Notes: generated from the sequence alone by a model not told the origin. Positions 7,093-14,856 are shown, counted from the first letter of the stretch. The stretch is DNA of 23,835 nt from Flavobacteriales bacterium (GCA_020635455.1 JACJZT010000016.1:1-23835), one strand, 5' to 3'. Translations and numbers: made by a program.

Positions 7093-8231
7093 GCACACCG
7101 CAAATTAGATTTCCTGATTTTAAAGAGGAATGGATTAATAATTCCTTGGGAGAAATTGCAAAATTTTCGAAAGGCAAAGGAATATCAAAAGAAGACATTT
7201 CTGAAACAGGAGAAACTGAATGTATAAGGTATGGTGAGTTATATACTACTTACAATGAAACAATTTCCACTGTATTTTCAAAAACAAATATTAATACTTC
7301 ACACTTGGTTCTAAGTGAAGCCAATGATGTTATAATCCCTGCTTCTGGTGAAACAGAGGTTGATATCGCTAAAGCATCATGTATATTAAAATCGGGCATT
7401 GCTCTCGGTAGTGACTTGAATATAATAAAGACGCTTAATAATGGCGTTTTTCTATCATATTATCTGAATAGTAAGAAGAAGATTGATATCGCCAAGTTAG
7501 CACAGGGAATATCTGTTGTTCATCTCTACGCTGGGCAGTTATCAAAATTGCTGTTAAAAATCCCGCCTCTTCCCGAACAACAAAAAATCGCATCCTTTTT
7601 CACCGCCATTGACCAGAAAATATCCCAACTCAAACGCAAGAAAACACTGCTGGAACAATACAAGAAAGGTGTGATGCAGAAAATATTCTCGCAGGGAATC
7701 AGATTTAAAGACGATAATGGGCAGGAGTTCCCGAAGTGGGAGAAGAAAAAGTTGAAGGATGTAGCAGAAATAAAATACGGTAAAGACCAAAAAGGAATTG
7801 CTTGTGAGAATGGACAATACCCAATTTTTGGTACTGGCGGTGTAATGGGCAGAACGAATGAGTTTTTATCTGATAAACCATCGGTACTAATTGGAAGAAA
7901 AGGAACTATTGATAAACCGTTATTTATTGATACTCCTTTCTGGACGGTGGATACCCTATTTTATACCAATTTGCTTTCAAATGTCAATGCCAAGTGGTTG
8001 TATTATAATCTGACAAAAGTAAATTGGTACAAATACAATGAAGCATCAGGAGTTCCAAGTCTTAGTACTTCAACAATTAATAAAATACCAATTGATTTAC
8101 CGAGTTTAGGAGAACAAACCAGAATCGCCAATTTTCTATCAGCTATTGATGATAAAATTAACCATACAGAGAAGCAGATTGAAAAAGCAGAGGTCTGGAA
8201 AAAAGGGTTGATGCAGCAAATGTTTGTTTAA
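7080..8231 (+). CDS. hsdS: Type I restriction-modification specificity subunit
   Basis: 383 aa with the canonical two-repeat plan: target recognition domain 1 (about residues 1-160), conserved spacer 1 from PEQQKIASFFTAIDQKISQL (E166 onward) to VMQKIFS, recognition domain 2 (about 215-340), and conserved spacer 2 GEQTRIANFLSAIDDKI (E345 onward) to LMQQMFV. Each domain reads half of a bipartite target; the spacers form the coiled coil that sets their distance. The ATG at 7080 lies inside the phosphatase gene, overlapping it by 13 bp. The two conserved blocks are similar in sequence, so recombination between hsdS alleles is possible. The target sequence cannot be predicted from here. Confidence 0.96.
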   Translation: MGNISTPQIRFPDFKEEWINNSLGEIAKFSKGKGISKEDISETGETECIRYGELYTTYNETISTVFSKTNINTSHLVLSEANDVIIPASGETEVDIAKASCILKSGIALGSDLNIIKTLNNGVFLSYYLNSKKKIDIAKLAQGISVVHLYAGQLSKLLLKIPPLPEQQKIASFFTAIDQKISQLKRKKTLLEQYKKGVMQKIFSQGIRFKDDNGQEFPKWEKKKLKDVAEIKYGKDQKGIACENGQYPIFGTGGVMGRTNEFLSDKPSVLIGRKGTIDKPLFIDTPFWTVDTLFYTNLLSNVNAKWLYYNLTKVNWYKYNEASGVPSLSTSTINKIPIDLPSLGEQTRIANFLSAIDDKINHTEKQIEKAEVWKKGLMQQMFV

Positions 8232-8286
8232 CTGACCTTTAAATAGTGCTATAGCGATGATAAATTACGAAAAAACAGATAAATTT

Positions 8287-8317
8287 TTTGTAAAATCAAA
8301 CATTTGCCTTATATTTG
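8287..8317 (+). promoter_or_regulatory. Bacteroidota-type promoter inside the hsd operon
   Basis: TTTG at 8287-8290 and TATATTTG at 8310-8317 are separated by 19 bp, a close match to the Bacteroidota consensus TTTG-N19-TAnnTTTG. Transcription would start near 8322-8325, giving the abi gene and downstream hsdR a promoter independent of hsdM. Confidence 0.75.
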
Positions 8318-8323
8318 CATTAA

Positions 8324-8373
8324 CAGTACCCGTTTTGCATACCATAAGAACTGCAGGCGGGTCATTTTTTTTA
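8324..8373 (+). ncRNA. Candidate small structured RNA/leader of the abi gene (abiF-RNA-like)
   Basis: Right after the promoter, ACCCG (8328-8332) pairs with CGGGT (8358-8362). Two T-G wobbles (8333-8334 with 8356-8357) and TGCA (8336-8339) with TGCA (8352-8355) extend the stem to about 11 bp with one bulged T at 8335. The loop is TACCATAAGAAC (8340-8351). Eight Ts follow (8365-8372), so the unit looks like a short RNA of about 45-50 nt ending in an intrinsic terminator. GCATACC (8337-8343) is perfectly complementary to GGTATGC (8378-8384), which spans the abi ATG. From memory, an 'abiF RNA motif' is known upstream of AbiF genes; whether this one belongs to it needs a covariance-model search. 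Confidence 0.6.
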
Positions 8374-8380
8374 TACAGGT

Positions 8381-9310
8381 ATGCCAAATAAACCTGCCTA
8401 TACTATATCAGACCAGATAAAATTACTTAAATCACGGGGCATGCGTTTCAGGGATGAAACTCTTGCAGCTTCATATCTGGCAAACATTAGTTATTACCGC
8501 TTGAAAGGTTATTGGTGGGATATGCAAACTGATTATAAAAAGCATACCCTCAAGCCAGATACTTGGTTCGAAGATATTATTGACCGATATAATTTTGACC
8601 GTAACCTAAGGCTGATATTATTCGATGCCATTGAGCGCATAGAAATTGCTTTACGTACAAAATTAATATACCATTTTTCTGTCATTTATGGTGGTTTATG
8701 GTACTTGGATGCTAACCTGTTTGAAAACCGAACAATAAGATTAAATGACGGAACGATAAAATCAATTCATCAAAACATTCTGGATGAGTTGCATAAAGAG
8801 TTCAGAAGGAGTCAAGAAATTTTTATTCAAGACCACCGTAACCGATTTCCCAATAGAGATGCGGATGCTTGGAAAATACTGGAAGCAGCCTCATTGGGAA
8901 CGCTGTCGAAACTATACAAAACGCTTAAACACCAGTTACCAGAAAAAGCCACCATTGCTAACGAAATGGGTCTGAATTTGCATAGCGAACTTTCAAGTTG
9001 GCTGGAAGCAATAACCTATGTCAGGAACATAGTTGCACATCATTCTCGCCTATGGAGCAGGAATATGGTAAAAAGACCTGTAGAAATATTAAATAATCCT
9101 GTTGGAAAATGGTTTGTTAATCCGCTTATGCCAGTGCAGGCAAAGAAACCTTTTCTTATCATTTCATGTATGGTCTATTTATGTAACGAGATAACTCCAA
9201 ACAATCAGATTAAGAACAAAATACACGAACTTTTTAACTCAAATCCATCAATACCCATATATAAACTGGGATTTTTGAACAACTGGCATAAAGAACCTCT
9301 TTGGCAATGA
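8381..9310 (+). CDS. Abi_2/AbiF-like abortive-infection HEPN ribonuclease
   Basis: 309 aa. The N-terminal part YTISDQIKLLKSRGMRFRDE, SYYRLKGYWW and FDRNLRLILFDAIERIEIALRTKL is the signature of the Abi_2 (AbiD/AbiF) family. Near the C-terminus YVRNIVAHHSRLWSR gives an R215-x4-H220 HEPN motif, expected to form an RNase centre on dimerisation. Members cause growth arrest or death on phage infection by cutting RNA. The gene has its own promoter and structured leader, and its TGA overlaps the ATG of hsdR as ATGA (9307-9310), so hsdR translation is coupled to it. It lies between hsdS and hsdR, which makes it a candidate back-up when restriction fails. The trigger is unknown. Confidence 0.9.
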   Translation: MPNKPAYTISDQIKLLKSRGMRFRDETLAASYLANISYYRLKGYWWDMQTDYKKHTLKPDTWFEDIIDRYNFDRNLRLILFDAIERIEIALRTKLIYHFSVIYGGLWYLDANLFENRTIRLNDGTIKSIHQNILDELHKEFRRSQEIFIQDHRNRFPNRDADAWKILEAASLGTLSKLYKTLKHQLPEKATIANEMGLNLHSELSSWLEAITYVRNIVAHHSRLWSRNMVKRPVEILNNPVGKWFVNPLMPVQAKKPFLIISCMVYLCNEITPNNQIKNKIHELFNSNPSIPIYKLGFLNNWHKEPLWQ

Positions 9311-12159
9311 GCAAGCAACCCGAACTGATACTCGAAGAACAATTGATTGCAAAACTTCAGGAACTGGGTTATGCGCTGGTGCATATTCAGAATGAAACGG
9401 AATTAATAGACAATCTGAAAGTCCATTTGGAGAAGCATAACCACATCACCTTTTCCGACAAAGAGTTTGACAAGGTTTTAAACATACTCAGCAAGGGTTC
9501 AGTATTCGAGAAAGCCAAGACACTTCGTGAAAAACAGCATATCATCAGGGATAATGGCGATAACCTGTATTTTGAATTCATCAACGCCGAACAGTGGTGT
9601 CAGAACCAATATCAGGTCACCCATCAGGTCTCGATGGAAGGCAAATACAAGAACCGTTATGATGTTACACTGCTTATCAATGGTCTGCCATTAGTTCAGA
9701 TTGAATTAAAACGAAGGGGACTGGAACTAAAAGAAGCGTTTAATCAGGTAAACAGGTATCAGCGACACTCCTTCAGCAGCAGTTACGGCTTGTTCCAGTA
9801 CATCCAGATATTCGTAATCAGTAACGGTGTTAATACGAAATATTACGCTAACAACCGCTTCCAGTCATTTAAACAGACATTTTACTGGACGGACATTGAA
9901 AATAAACGGTTGACAAACATTTTAAACGGTTTTGCTTCTGATTTCTTGGAGAAGTGCCACATATCTAAGATGATATGCAAATACATAGTGCTGAATGAAA
10001 CGTCCAAGATACTTATGGTTCTCCGTCCATACCAGTATTATGCAGTTGAGGCATTGGTTGACAGGGTGATGCACAGTCGAAAAAACGGATATATCTGGCA
10101 TACCACTGGGTCTGGTAAAACACTTACATCATTTAAAGCAAGTCAGATACTGACACGGTTACCAAAGATAAAAAAGGTTGTGTTTGTGGTTGATAGAAAA
10201 GATTTGGACTACCAGACAACAAAAGAGTTCAACAGTTTCTCAAAAGGGAGTGTTGACGGTACAGATAACACCCGCCAACTGGTCAGGCAGTTTACTGATG
10301 ATACAAAACTGATTGTAACCACCATCCAGAAACTGAATGCAGCCATCAGTAAAAAGCACTTTCTGGAACGGATGAAGCCACTTCAGGATGAACGAATCGT
10401 TTTCATCTTCGATGAGTGCCACCGCAGCCAGTTTGGTGAAACACATCAGCGTATTATTTCATTCTTCAGGAACATCCAGATGTTTGGTTTCACAGGCACA
10501 CCCATATTTGCTGAAAATGCCGTAAAAAATGAGTTAGGAAAGAAAACAACTAAGGAATTATTTGGGGAGTGCCTTCATAAGTATGTGATTACCGATGCTA
10601 TCAGGGATGAAAACGTTCTGAAATTCTCGGTTGAGTATGTTGGCAGGTACAGGAACAGGGATAGTTCCAATGAAATTGACATACAGGTTGAGGACATTGA
10701 TGTAGATGAACTAATGGAATCTTCAGCACGCTTGGAGAAAATTGTTGACTATATCATAGCTCATCATAACAGAAAAACGCATAACAGAGAGTTTACAGCG
10801 ATGTTTTGTGTCAGTAGTATTCCAGCATTAATCCGCTATTATGAGTTGCTGTATCGTAAGAAAATGCTCGGAAATCACGAATTAAAGATTGCCACAATAT
10901 TCAGTTATATAGCCAACGAAGATGATGTGGATGCCAACGGTTTCATCCCAGAGGAAATTTCAGTTGCAGCCGAACCAGAGATTGCTTATGCAACCAATCC
11001 ACATACCCGTGAAAAACTGGATGAATTTATCGGACATTATAACCAGATGTTCGGCTCAGCGTTTTCAACACGGGACAGTCAGAGTTTCTACAATTATTAC
11101 AATGATATCAGCAAGAAGGTAAAAGAGCGAAAGATTGACATATTGCTGGTAGTGAACATGTATTTGACTGGATTTGACAGTCCTTCGCTCAACACCCTGT
11201 ATGTCGATAAAAACCTACGGTTTCATGGACTGATACAGGCATACTCCCGAACCAACCGCATCCTTAATGAGTTGAAATCACAGGGCAACATTGTGGTTTT
11301 CCGTAATCTGAAAAATGCCACTGATGAAGCCATCACCCTTTTCAGCAACAAGGATGCCATTGAAGAAATCATAATGAAGCCGTATGATGAGTATGTAAAG
11401 TCATTTAACGATGCTTTCATCAACCTGCTGCATATTACCCCTACTGTTGATAGTGTAAACAATCTGGTCACCGAAGACGATGAACTGAAATTCATCATAG
11501 CCTTCAGGGATTTGATGCGCATAAAAAACGTACTGGCATCTTTCTCCGACTTTAAGTGGAGCGATTTATCCATGACTGAGCAGCAGTTCGAAGATTATAA
11601 GAGTAAGTATCTCGACCTGCATGATAAAGTAAAAAGCGAACACGCAAAAGAAAAAGTCAGCATACTCGAAGACGTTGATTTTGAACTGGAACTTATTCAC
11701 CGTGACGAAATCAATGTTGCATACATTATTCGGCTACTCATAAAACTAAAAGCCAACCAGAAGAAAGATGCGGAGCAGATTGAAAAGGAAATATTCAACC
11801 TGTTGAACACCGAAATGCAACTGCGGAGCAAGAAGGAACTGATTGAAAAGTTCATCAGAGAAAACATGCCTGTCATTCTGGACACAGATGATATTCCGCA
11901 AGAGTTTGAGAAATTCTGGACGGTGGAGCAAGAAAAAGCGTTCCTGAAGTTGGTTGAGGAAGAAAAATTATCGAAAGAAAAAACACAAACATTGATTGAA
12001 AATTACCTGTATTCCGAACAAGAGCCGATGCGGGATGATATTTTAGAACTGCTTGATGGAGAAAAGCCAACCTTGCTTCAACGTAAAACAACTGGTGAAA
12101 GAATACTCAGAAGGATAATTGATTTTGTTGAGACGTTTATTAATGGTATATCAGGCTAA
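9307..12159 (+). CDS. hsdR: Type I restriction endonuclease motor/nuclease subunit
   Basis: 950 aa from the ATG at 9307, which overlaps the abi stop by 4 bp; a TTG at 9301 is less likely. HsdR is the ATP-driven translocase and nuclease that cuts unmodified DNA. The N-terminal nuclease shows RYDVTLLINGLPLVQIELKR with D119 and E133-L-K135 (PD-(D/E)XK). The SF2 helicase follows: TGSGKT (T267-T272), DECH (D369-H372), GFTGTP, and QAYSRTNRI for motif VI. The C-terminal third is the helical HsdR_C region that contacts the methylase. All key residues are intact, so the system looks functional. A convergent minus-strand gene lies 45 bp beyond the stop, with no clear terminator between. Confidence 0.97.
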   Translation: MSKQPELILEEQLIAKLQELGYALVHIQNETELIDNLKVHLEKHNHITFSDKEFDKVLNILSKGSVFEKAKTLREKQHIIRDNGDNLYFEFINAEQWCQNQYQVTHQVSMEGKYKNRYDVTLLINGLPLVQIELKRRGLELKEAFNQVNRYQRHSFSSSYGLFQYIQIFVISNGVNTKYYANNRFQSFKQTFYWTDIENKRLTNILNGFASDFLEKCHISKMICKYIVLNETSKILMVLRPYQYYAVEALVDRVMHSRKNGYIWHTTGSGKTLTSFKASQILTRLPKIKKVVFVVDRKDLDYQTTKEFNSFSKGSVDGTDNTRQLVRQFTDDTKLIVTTIQKLNAAISKKHFLERMKPLQDERIVFIFDECHRSQFGETHQRIISFFRNIQMFGFTGTPIFAENAVKNELGKKTTKELFGECLHKYVITDAIRDENVLKFSVEYVGRYRNRDSSNEIDIQVEDIDVDELMESSARLEKIVDYIIAHHNRKTHNREFTAMFCVSSIPALIRYYELLYRKKMLGNHELKIATIFSYIANEDDVDANGFIPEEISVAAEPEIAYATNPHTREKLDEFIGHYNQMFGSAFSTRDSQSFYNYYNDISKKVKERKIDILLVVNMYLTGFDSPSLNTLYVDKNLRFHGLIQAYSRTNRILNELKSQGNIVVFRNLKNATDEAITLFSNKDAIEEIIMKPYDEYVKSFNDAFINLLHITPTVDSVNNLVTEDDELKFIIAFRDLMRIKNVLASFSDFKWSDLSMTEQQFEDYKSKYLDLHDKVKSEHAKEKVSILEDVDFELELIHRDEINVAYIIRLLIKLKANQKKDAEQIEKEIFNLLNTEMQLRSKKELIEKFIRENMPVILDTDDIPQEFEKFWTVEQEKAFLKLVEEEKLSKEKTQTLIENYLYSEQEPMRDDILELLDGEKPTLLQRKTTGERILRRIIDFVETFINGISG

Positions 12160-12204
12160 TATACTACATCAACTAAATCATTGCTTTATGTCGAAATATT
12201 GACA

Positions 12205-12444
12205 CTAATCAATCCCTTGAAAGAATTGAGTAACGGTTAATTCCGTTGCATCAATGCATTTAAGCAGCGTCAGGATATTGTATAATCCCATTTTTTCAAG
12301 TTTGTAGAGACTATTAGGATGGATGCCAGCCAATTGACTGAACTCCCGTTGTGTAAGTCCTTCATTTAACCGCCAGTTCTTTATGAATGAACTGATTTCT
12401 TCGAGGCGTTTTTGCTGGTATTCTGGTAGCTCTTTTTCGGACAT
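12205..12444 (-). CDS. Small XRE-family HTH regulator
   Basis: 79 aa. ISSFIKNWRLNEGLTQREFSQLAGIHPNSLYKLEK is a standard Cro/C1-type HTH (R..eGLTQ.ef...aGi...sl...E). The tail LTLLKCIDATELTVTQFFQ resembles that of the second XRE protein at 12694-12942, so the two are related in design. Lying convergent to hsdR, it could regulate the defence operon as controller proteins do for other RM systems, or regulate element genes. No own operator was recognised upstream. Confidence 0.88.
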   Translation of the reverse strand: MSEKELPEYQQKRLEEISSFIKNWRLNEGLTQREFSQLAGIHPNSLYKLEKMGLYNILTLLKCIDATELTVTQFFQGID

Positions 12445-12693
12445 TCTGTAATATCATTTTCAATAAATACTGTCACATCGTGTTGTGGATTTATTTGTAC
12501 CAAAATTCATTCTAAGGGTACTCTGGTGTTCTTAAACCTATGGTTATCGGAGTAATTTGGAAAGTTGAAACCGTTTAAAAACATCAAATTAACGCTAATT
12601 TCCCCCTATTTTCATCGACTTCACCTGAAAAACAGTCCCAGCATGCATCACCGCACGGTCAAATTATAGAATTGTTTGTGGAAATAGTTAAAG
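12445..12693. other. Intergenic region between the two XRE genes
   Basis: 249 bp without a gene. It should hold the promoter of the 79-aa XRE gene; on the minus strand TTAATTTG (about 12591-12598) is one base from a TAnnTTTG box. No strong hairpin, repeat or RNA gene was seen. Confidence 0.35.
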
Positions 12694-12942
12694 TTAGTCC
12701 AGTTTATCGAAGAATTGACTTATGCTCAGGTGATAATAATTCAGTACACGAACAAGAGTTAGAAGCTGAAAATTAATTTGCCCTAACTCCATTCTGTTCA
12801 GGGTATTCCGTGGTACACCCATTTCCTTAGCCGTTTCTACATAGGTTTTCCCTCTATCTGCCCTTAGCTTCTGCAATTTCTTGCCGATTTGAACTAATAG
12901 TTTTTTCTGTTCTGAGGGTATTGCATCAGATTTTTTCACCAC
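12694..12942 (-). CDS. Small XRE-family HTH regulator, divergent from the recombinase operon
   Basis: 82 aa. LLVQIGKKLQKLRADRGKTY followed by VETAKEMGVPRNTLNRMELGQ is a full XRE HTH domain, and LTLVRVLNYYHLSISQFFDKL is the usual dimer tail ('i...L.vs.seFF'). It is transcribed away from the small protein and serine recombinase genes, across an 85-bp region holding two similar palindromes. That arrangement suggests it represses this divergent promoter region, including its own. Its targets are inferred from layout only. Confidence 0.88.
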   Translation of the reverse strand: MVKKSDAIPSEQKKLLVQIGKKLQKLRADRGKTYVETAKEMGVPRNTLNRMELGQINFQLLTLVRVLNYYHLSISQFFDKLD

Positions 12943-12967
12943 TTTTTTCTGTAAAAATAAAAATAAA

Positions 12968-12983
12968 ACACATATAAGTGTGT
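12968..12983. promoter_or_regulatory. Operator-like palindrome 1
   Basis: ACACA (12968-12972) and TGTGT (12979-12983) form an inverted repeat around TATAAG, followed by TCA. It closely resembles site 2 at 13011-13024. The pair brackets the promoter of the downstream operon, as expected for a repressor such as the adjacent XRE protein. Confidence 0.6.
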
Positions 12984-13001
12984 TCAGTCATTAATCTTTA
13001 T

Positions 13002-13009
13002 TAAATTTG
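13002..13009 (+). promoter_or_regulatory. -7 box TAAATTTG
   Basis: TAAATTTG matches the Bacteroidota -7 consensus TAnnTTTG. It lies between the two palindromes and 18 bp before the ATG at 13028. A clear -33 TTTG was not found, which may mean the promoter needs help or is partly masked by site 1. Confidence 0.6.
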
Positions 13010-13010
13010 C

Positions 13011-13024
13011 ACACATAAATGTGT
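13011..13024. promoter_or_regulatory. Operator-like palindrome 2
   Basis: ACACAT-AA-ATGTGT is a perfect 14-bp palindrome overlapping the predicted transcription start, and like site 1 it is followed by TCA. A bound repressor here would block initiation. Confidence 0.62.
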
Positions 13025-13027
13025 TCA

Positions 13028-13213
13028 ATGAGGAGAAAACAAATCAGAATCCAACACCAGTTCATAAATTTCGACAGTGATGGAAGTACCCGTTTTTTAA
13101 TTCTTATTGAAATAGAAGGAAATCGACCAATAAAAAGTTATGTTGTGGAACTGCCTTCGGATTTTTTATTTTACGATGAGAAGTACCCGTATTATATTAT
13201 TTATTCTAACTGA
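13028..13213 (+). CDS. Small conserved-looking protein of unknown function (61 aa)
   Basis: I do not recognise it. The start at 13028 (MRRKQIRIQHQF) leaves a short leader after the -7 box; an ATG at 13019 is possible but lies inside palindrome 2. The protein has a basic N-terminus and a beta-rich, aromatic C-terminus (VELPSDFLFYDEKYPYYI), with no signal peptide. It ends 6 bp before the serine recombinase gene and shares its promoter, so it may modulate that enzyme, but this is only positional inference. Confidence 0.6.
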   Translation: MRRKQIRIQHQFINFDSDGSTRFLILIEIEGNRPIKSYVVELPSDFLFYDEKYPYYIIYSN

Positions 13214-13219
13214 TTTAAT

Positions 13220-13792
13220 ATGAATCGTTTTGCATTATACTTGCGTGTATCAACACTTGACCAGACGAATGAAAACCAGAAGGTCAGATTAATCGAGTTT
13301 GCCACCCAGAAGGGATTTGAATTTGAAATCTTTGAGGAAATTGAAAGTTCGAGAAGAACTCGTCCTGTAAAACAAGTTCTGCTTCAGAAACTACGTAACG
13401 GAGAATATGCAGGTGTTATCGTTCACAAAATTGACCGTTGGGCACGCTCAAGCACCGAGTTAATATTGGAAATCAAAGAATTAGTAGATAAAGGCATAAC
13501 ATTTATTTCGGTGAGTGATAATCTTGATTTCAGTACTGCAACAGGACGATTGCATTTTCATATTCTGGCGATTTTTGCGGAATTTGAAAGGTCTCTCATT
13601 TCTGAACGGACAAAACTTGCGCTAAGGCGGAAGAAGGAAGTTGAAGGGGTTCGACTTGGACGACCAAAAGGTTCAAAGGATAAAAAAGAAAGACGAAAAT
13701 CAGGCTATATCCTGCGACATGCCCGTGAAAAACAGGAAATGGATTCCAGAAATGGTATCAAAAAACCGATTGAAGAGTACATTAATACCTGA
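13220..13792 (+). CDS. Serine recombinase (resolvase/invertase family)
   Basis: 190 aa, the size of small resolvases and invertases. The catalytic serine is S11 in YLRVSTLDQ. The conserved HKIDRWARSSTELI block, the E-helix region LHFHILAIFAEFERSLISERTK, and GVRLGRPKGSKDKKERRKSGY (hinge and minor-groove binding plus a short DNA-binding tail) are all present. It resolves dimers or inverts DNA at short crossover sites. No such sites (paired ~26-bp inverted repeats) were recognised nearby. It is a second recombinase in the element, apparently regulated separately from the integrase by the adjacent XRE protein. Confidence 0.93.
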   Translation: MNRFALYLRVSTLDQTNENQKVRLIEFATQKGFEFEIFEEIESSRRTRPVKQVLLQKLRNGEYAGVIVHKIDRWARSSTELILEIKELVDKGITFISVSDNLDFSTATGRLHFHILAIFAEFERSLISERTKLALRRKKEVEGVRLGRPKGSKDKKERRKSGYILRHAREKQEMDSRNGIKKPIEEYINT

Positions 13793-14023
13793 CATTTTTT
13801 AAATAAAAGTGGGTAAATAATTAAGGGGTTGCGAAACCCCATGTTTTTTGTACAAACCTCCCCTGCACTGTGGGGTATGAATAAACGTCCGTTTGTTTAC
13901 CCTATTTAGAGGTAGAAAATATTCTATCATATCCCCCATCTAACTCAGGTGTGCTTAAATTATCTCACTGAAATTTTGTGTACTTTTACTAAATTATTGT
14001 TTTATAGGACATCCATTGTTACA
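13793..14023. other. Non-coding spacer: terminator, second hairpin and Fur-gene promoter region
   Basis: 231 bp without a gene. It begins with the terminator at 13825-13849. CCCC (13860-13863) then pairs with GGGG (13872-13875) around TGCACTGT. The rest, about 13880-14013, is AT-rich and should hold the promoter of the Fur-family gene, though no strong box was identified. Confidence 0.5.
13825..13849 (+). terminator. Intrinsic terminator after the serine recombinase
   Basis: GGGGTT (13825-13830) pairs with AACCCC (13835-13840) around a GCGA loop, followed by six Ts (13844-13849). A compact GC stem plus T-run is the classic Rho-independent layout. It closes the small protein-recombinase operon. 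Confidence 0.85.
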
Positions 14024-14026
14024 ATG
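14014..14026. promoter_or_regulatory. Palindrome over the Fur-family start codon
   Basis: CATTG-TTA-CAATG is a perfect inverted repeat whose right arm ends in the ATG at 14024. Fur-family repressors often autoregulate through such AT-rich dyads, so this is a candidate self-operator. A chance match is possible at this length. Confidence 0.4.
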
Positions 14027-14437
14027 CAAAAAGATATAGACAGTAAGCTCAACGCAAAAAATATTAAACCAACCGCAATGCGACAGTTGGTTTTACAGGT
14101 ATTGACCAAGCAAAGTACAGCAATTAGTTTACCAGAATTAGAAAACAAATTCGAAAAGGCTGATAAGGCTACTTTATACCGTACACTTAAAACATTTGAA
14201 AAGAATAAACTGATACATAGTATTGATGACGGTACAGGTTCAATAAAGTATGCTCTGTGCAAAGATTCTTGTGAATGCCATCCAGATGACCTCCATGTTC
14301 ATTTTTTATGCACGCATTGCAATCAAACATATTGTTTAAACGACATTTCTGTACCAAATATAAATCTTCCCAGTAGTTTTTCTCTTGAAAGTGTTAATAT
14401 GGTGGTGAAAGGTATTTGTTCGGTTTGTAGCAAATAA
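14024..14437 (+). CDS. Fur-family metal-responsive transcriptional repressor
   Basis: 137 aa from the ATG at 14024; a further-upstream ATG at 13949 would add an atypical hydrophobic leader. The N-terminal winged helix is seen in KPTAMRQLVLQVLTKQSTAI and KADKATLYRTLKTFEKNKLI, the Fur recognition-helix pattern. The C-terminal half has HPDDLHVHFLCTHCNQTYC with C96-x2-C99, and C132-x2-C135 near the end, giving the structural Zn site, plus His residues for sensing. It precedes a Zn/Co/Cd-type efflux cluster and probably represses it in response to metal. Zur-like sensing is plausible; Fur, PerR and Zur cannot be separated by eye. Confidence 0.92.
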   Translation: MQKDIDSKLNAKNIKPTAMRQLVLQVLTKQSTAISLPELENKFEKADKATLYRTLKTFEKNKLIHSIDDGTGSIKYALCKDSCECHPDDLHVHFLCTHCNQTYCLNDISVPNINLPSSFSLESVNMVVKGICSVCSK

Positions 14438-14441
14438 TCTT

Positions 14442-14476
14442 TGCAACCCAGTTGCATGAACTTTAAAATATTTTTG
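14442..14476 (+). promoter_or_regulatory. Palindrome and -7 box upstream of the DUF6660-like gene
   Basis: TGCAAC (14442-14447) and GTTGCA (14451-14456) form a perfect inverted repeat around CCA, starting 5 bp after the Fur-family stop. TATTTTTG (14469-14476) matches the TAnnTTTG -7 consensus. The dyad covers the expected -33 area, an effective place for a repressor. Promoter moderately supported; the operator is inferred. Confidence 0.5.
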
Positions 14477-14511
14477 CTGTTGTATTCCTAATAAGAAATA
14501 AATCGAGTTTA

Positions 14512-14817
14512 GTGAAGTACGCAGCAATGATATTATCAGTGTATATAGTGGTTTTAACAGCCATGCCCTGCAATGATATTCATGCCATAAATTCTAATAA
14601 TATTGCCTTGGAATTGTCAGAACAAAACGCAAATCAAACCAATGATGTTGATTTATGTACCCCCTTTTGTTTTTGTCATTGTTGCCAAACACTTTCTTTC
14701 CCTTCATTTTATAATGTAGTTTTAACCATTTTGGCAGAAAATCCTTTAGACAATAGCTTTATAGAATCTGCATACTCAAGTCCTGTAGCCTCAATCTGGC
14801 AACCTCCCAAAATTTAA
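14512..14817 (+). CDS. Small exported Cys-rich protein, DUF6660-like
   Basis: 101 aa. The start is a GTG at 14512 (MKYAAMILSVYIVVLTAMPC), giving a typical signal sequence; an ATG at 14527 is the alternative. After it comes DVDLCTPFCFCHCCQTLSF, a cluster of five Cys and one His. From memory, this 'hydrophobic leader, MPC.D, then C-PFC-C-CC' plan matches the DUF6660 family, commonly found beside czc-type genes in Bacteroidota. The cluster suggests periplasmic metal binding or sensing, but the function is not established. It lies between the metal repressor and the pump. Confidence 0.8.
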   Translation: MKYAAMILSVYIVVLTAMPCNDIHAINSNNIALELSEQNANQTNDVDLCTPFCFCHCCQTLSFPSFYNVVLTILAENPLDNSFIESAYSSPVASIWQPPKI

Positions 14818-14856
14818 TCCATTCATACTTTCAACTTAATTAAGTAACAAGCTCAT

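Noticed and set aside
8784..8975. Plus-strand frame inside the abi gene
   Set aside because: Out-of-frame shadow of a well-supported Abi_2 protein.
13860..13875. CCCC...GGGG hairpin as a second terminator
   Set aside because: A 4-bp stem with no T-run; the terminator at 13825-13849 is sufficient.
13949..14023. Upstream ATG extending the Fur-family protein by 25 residues
   Set aside because: The added stretch is hydrophobic and unlike Fur N-termini; the ATG at 14024 gives a normal 137-aa protein.
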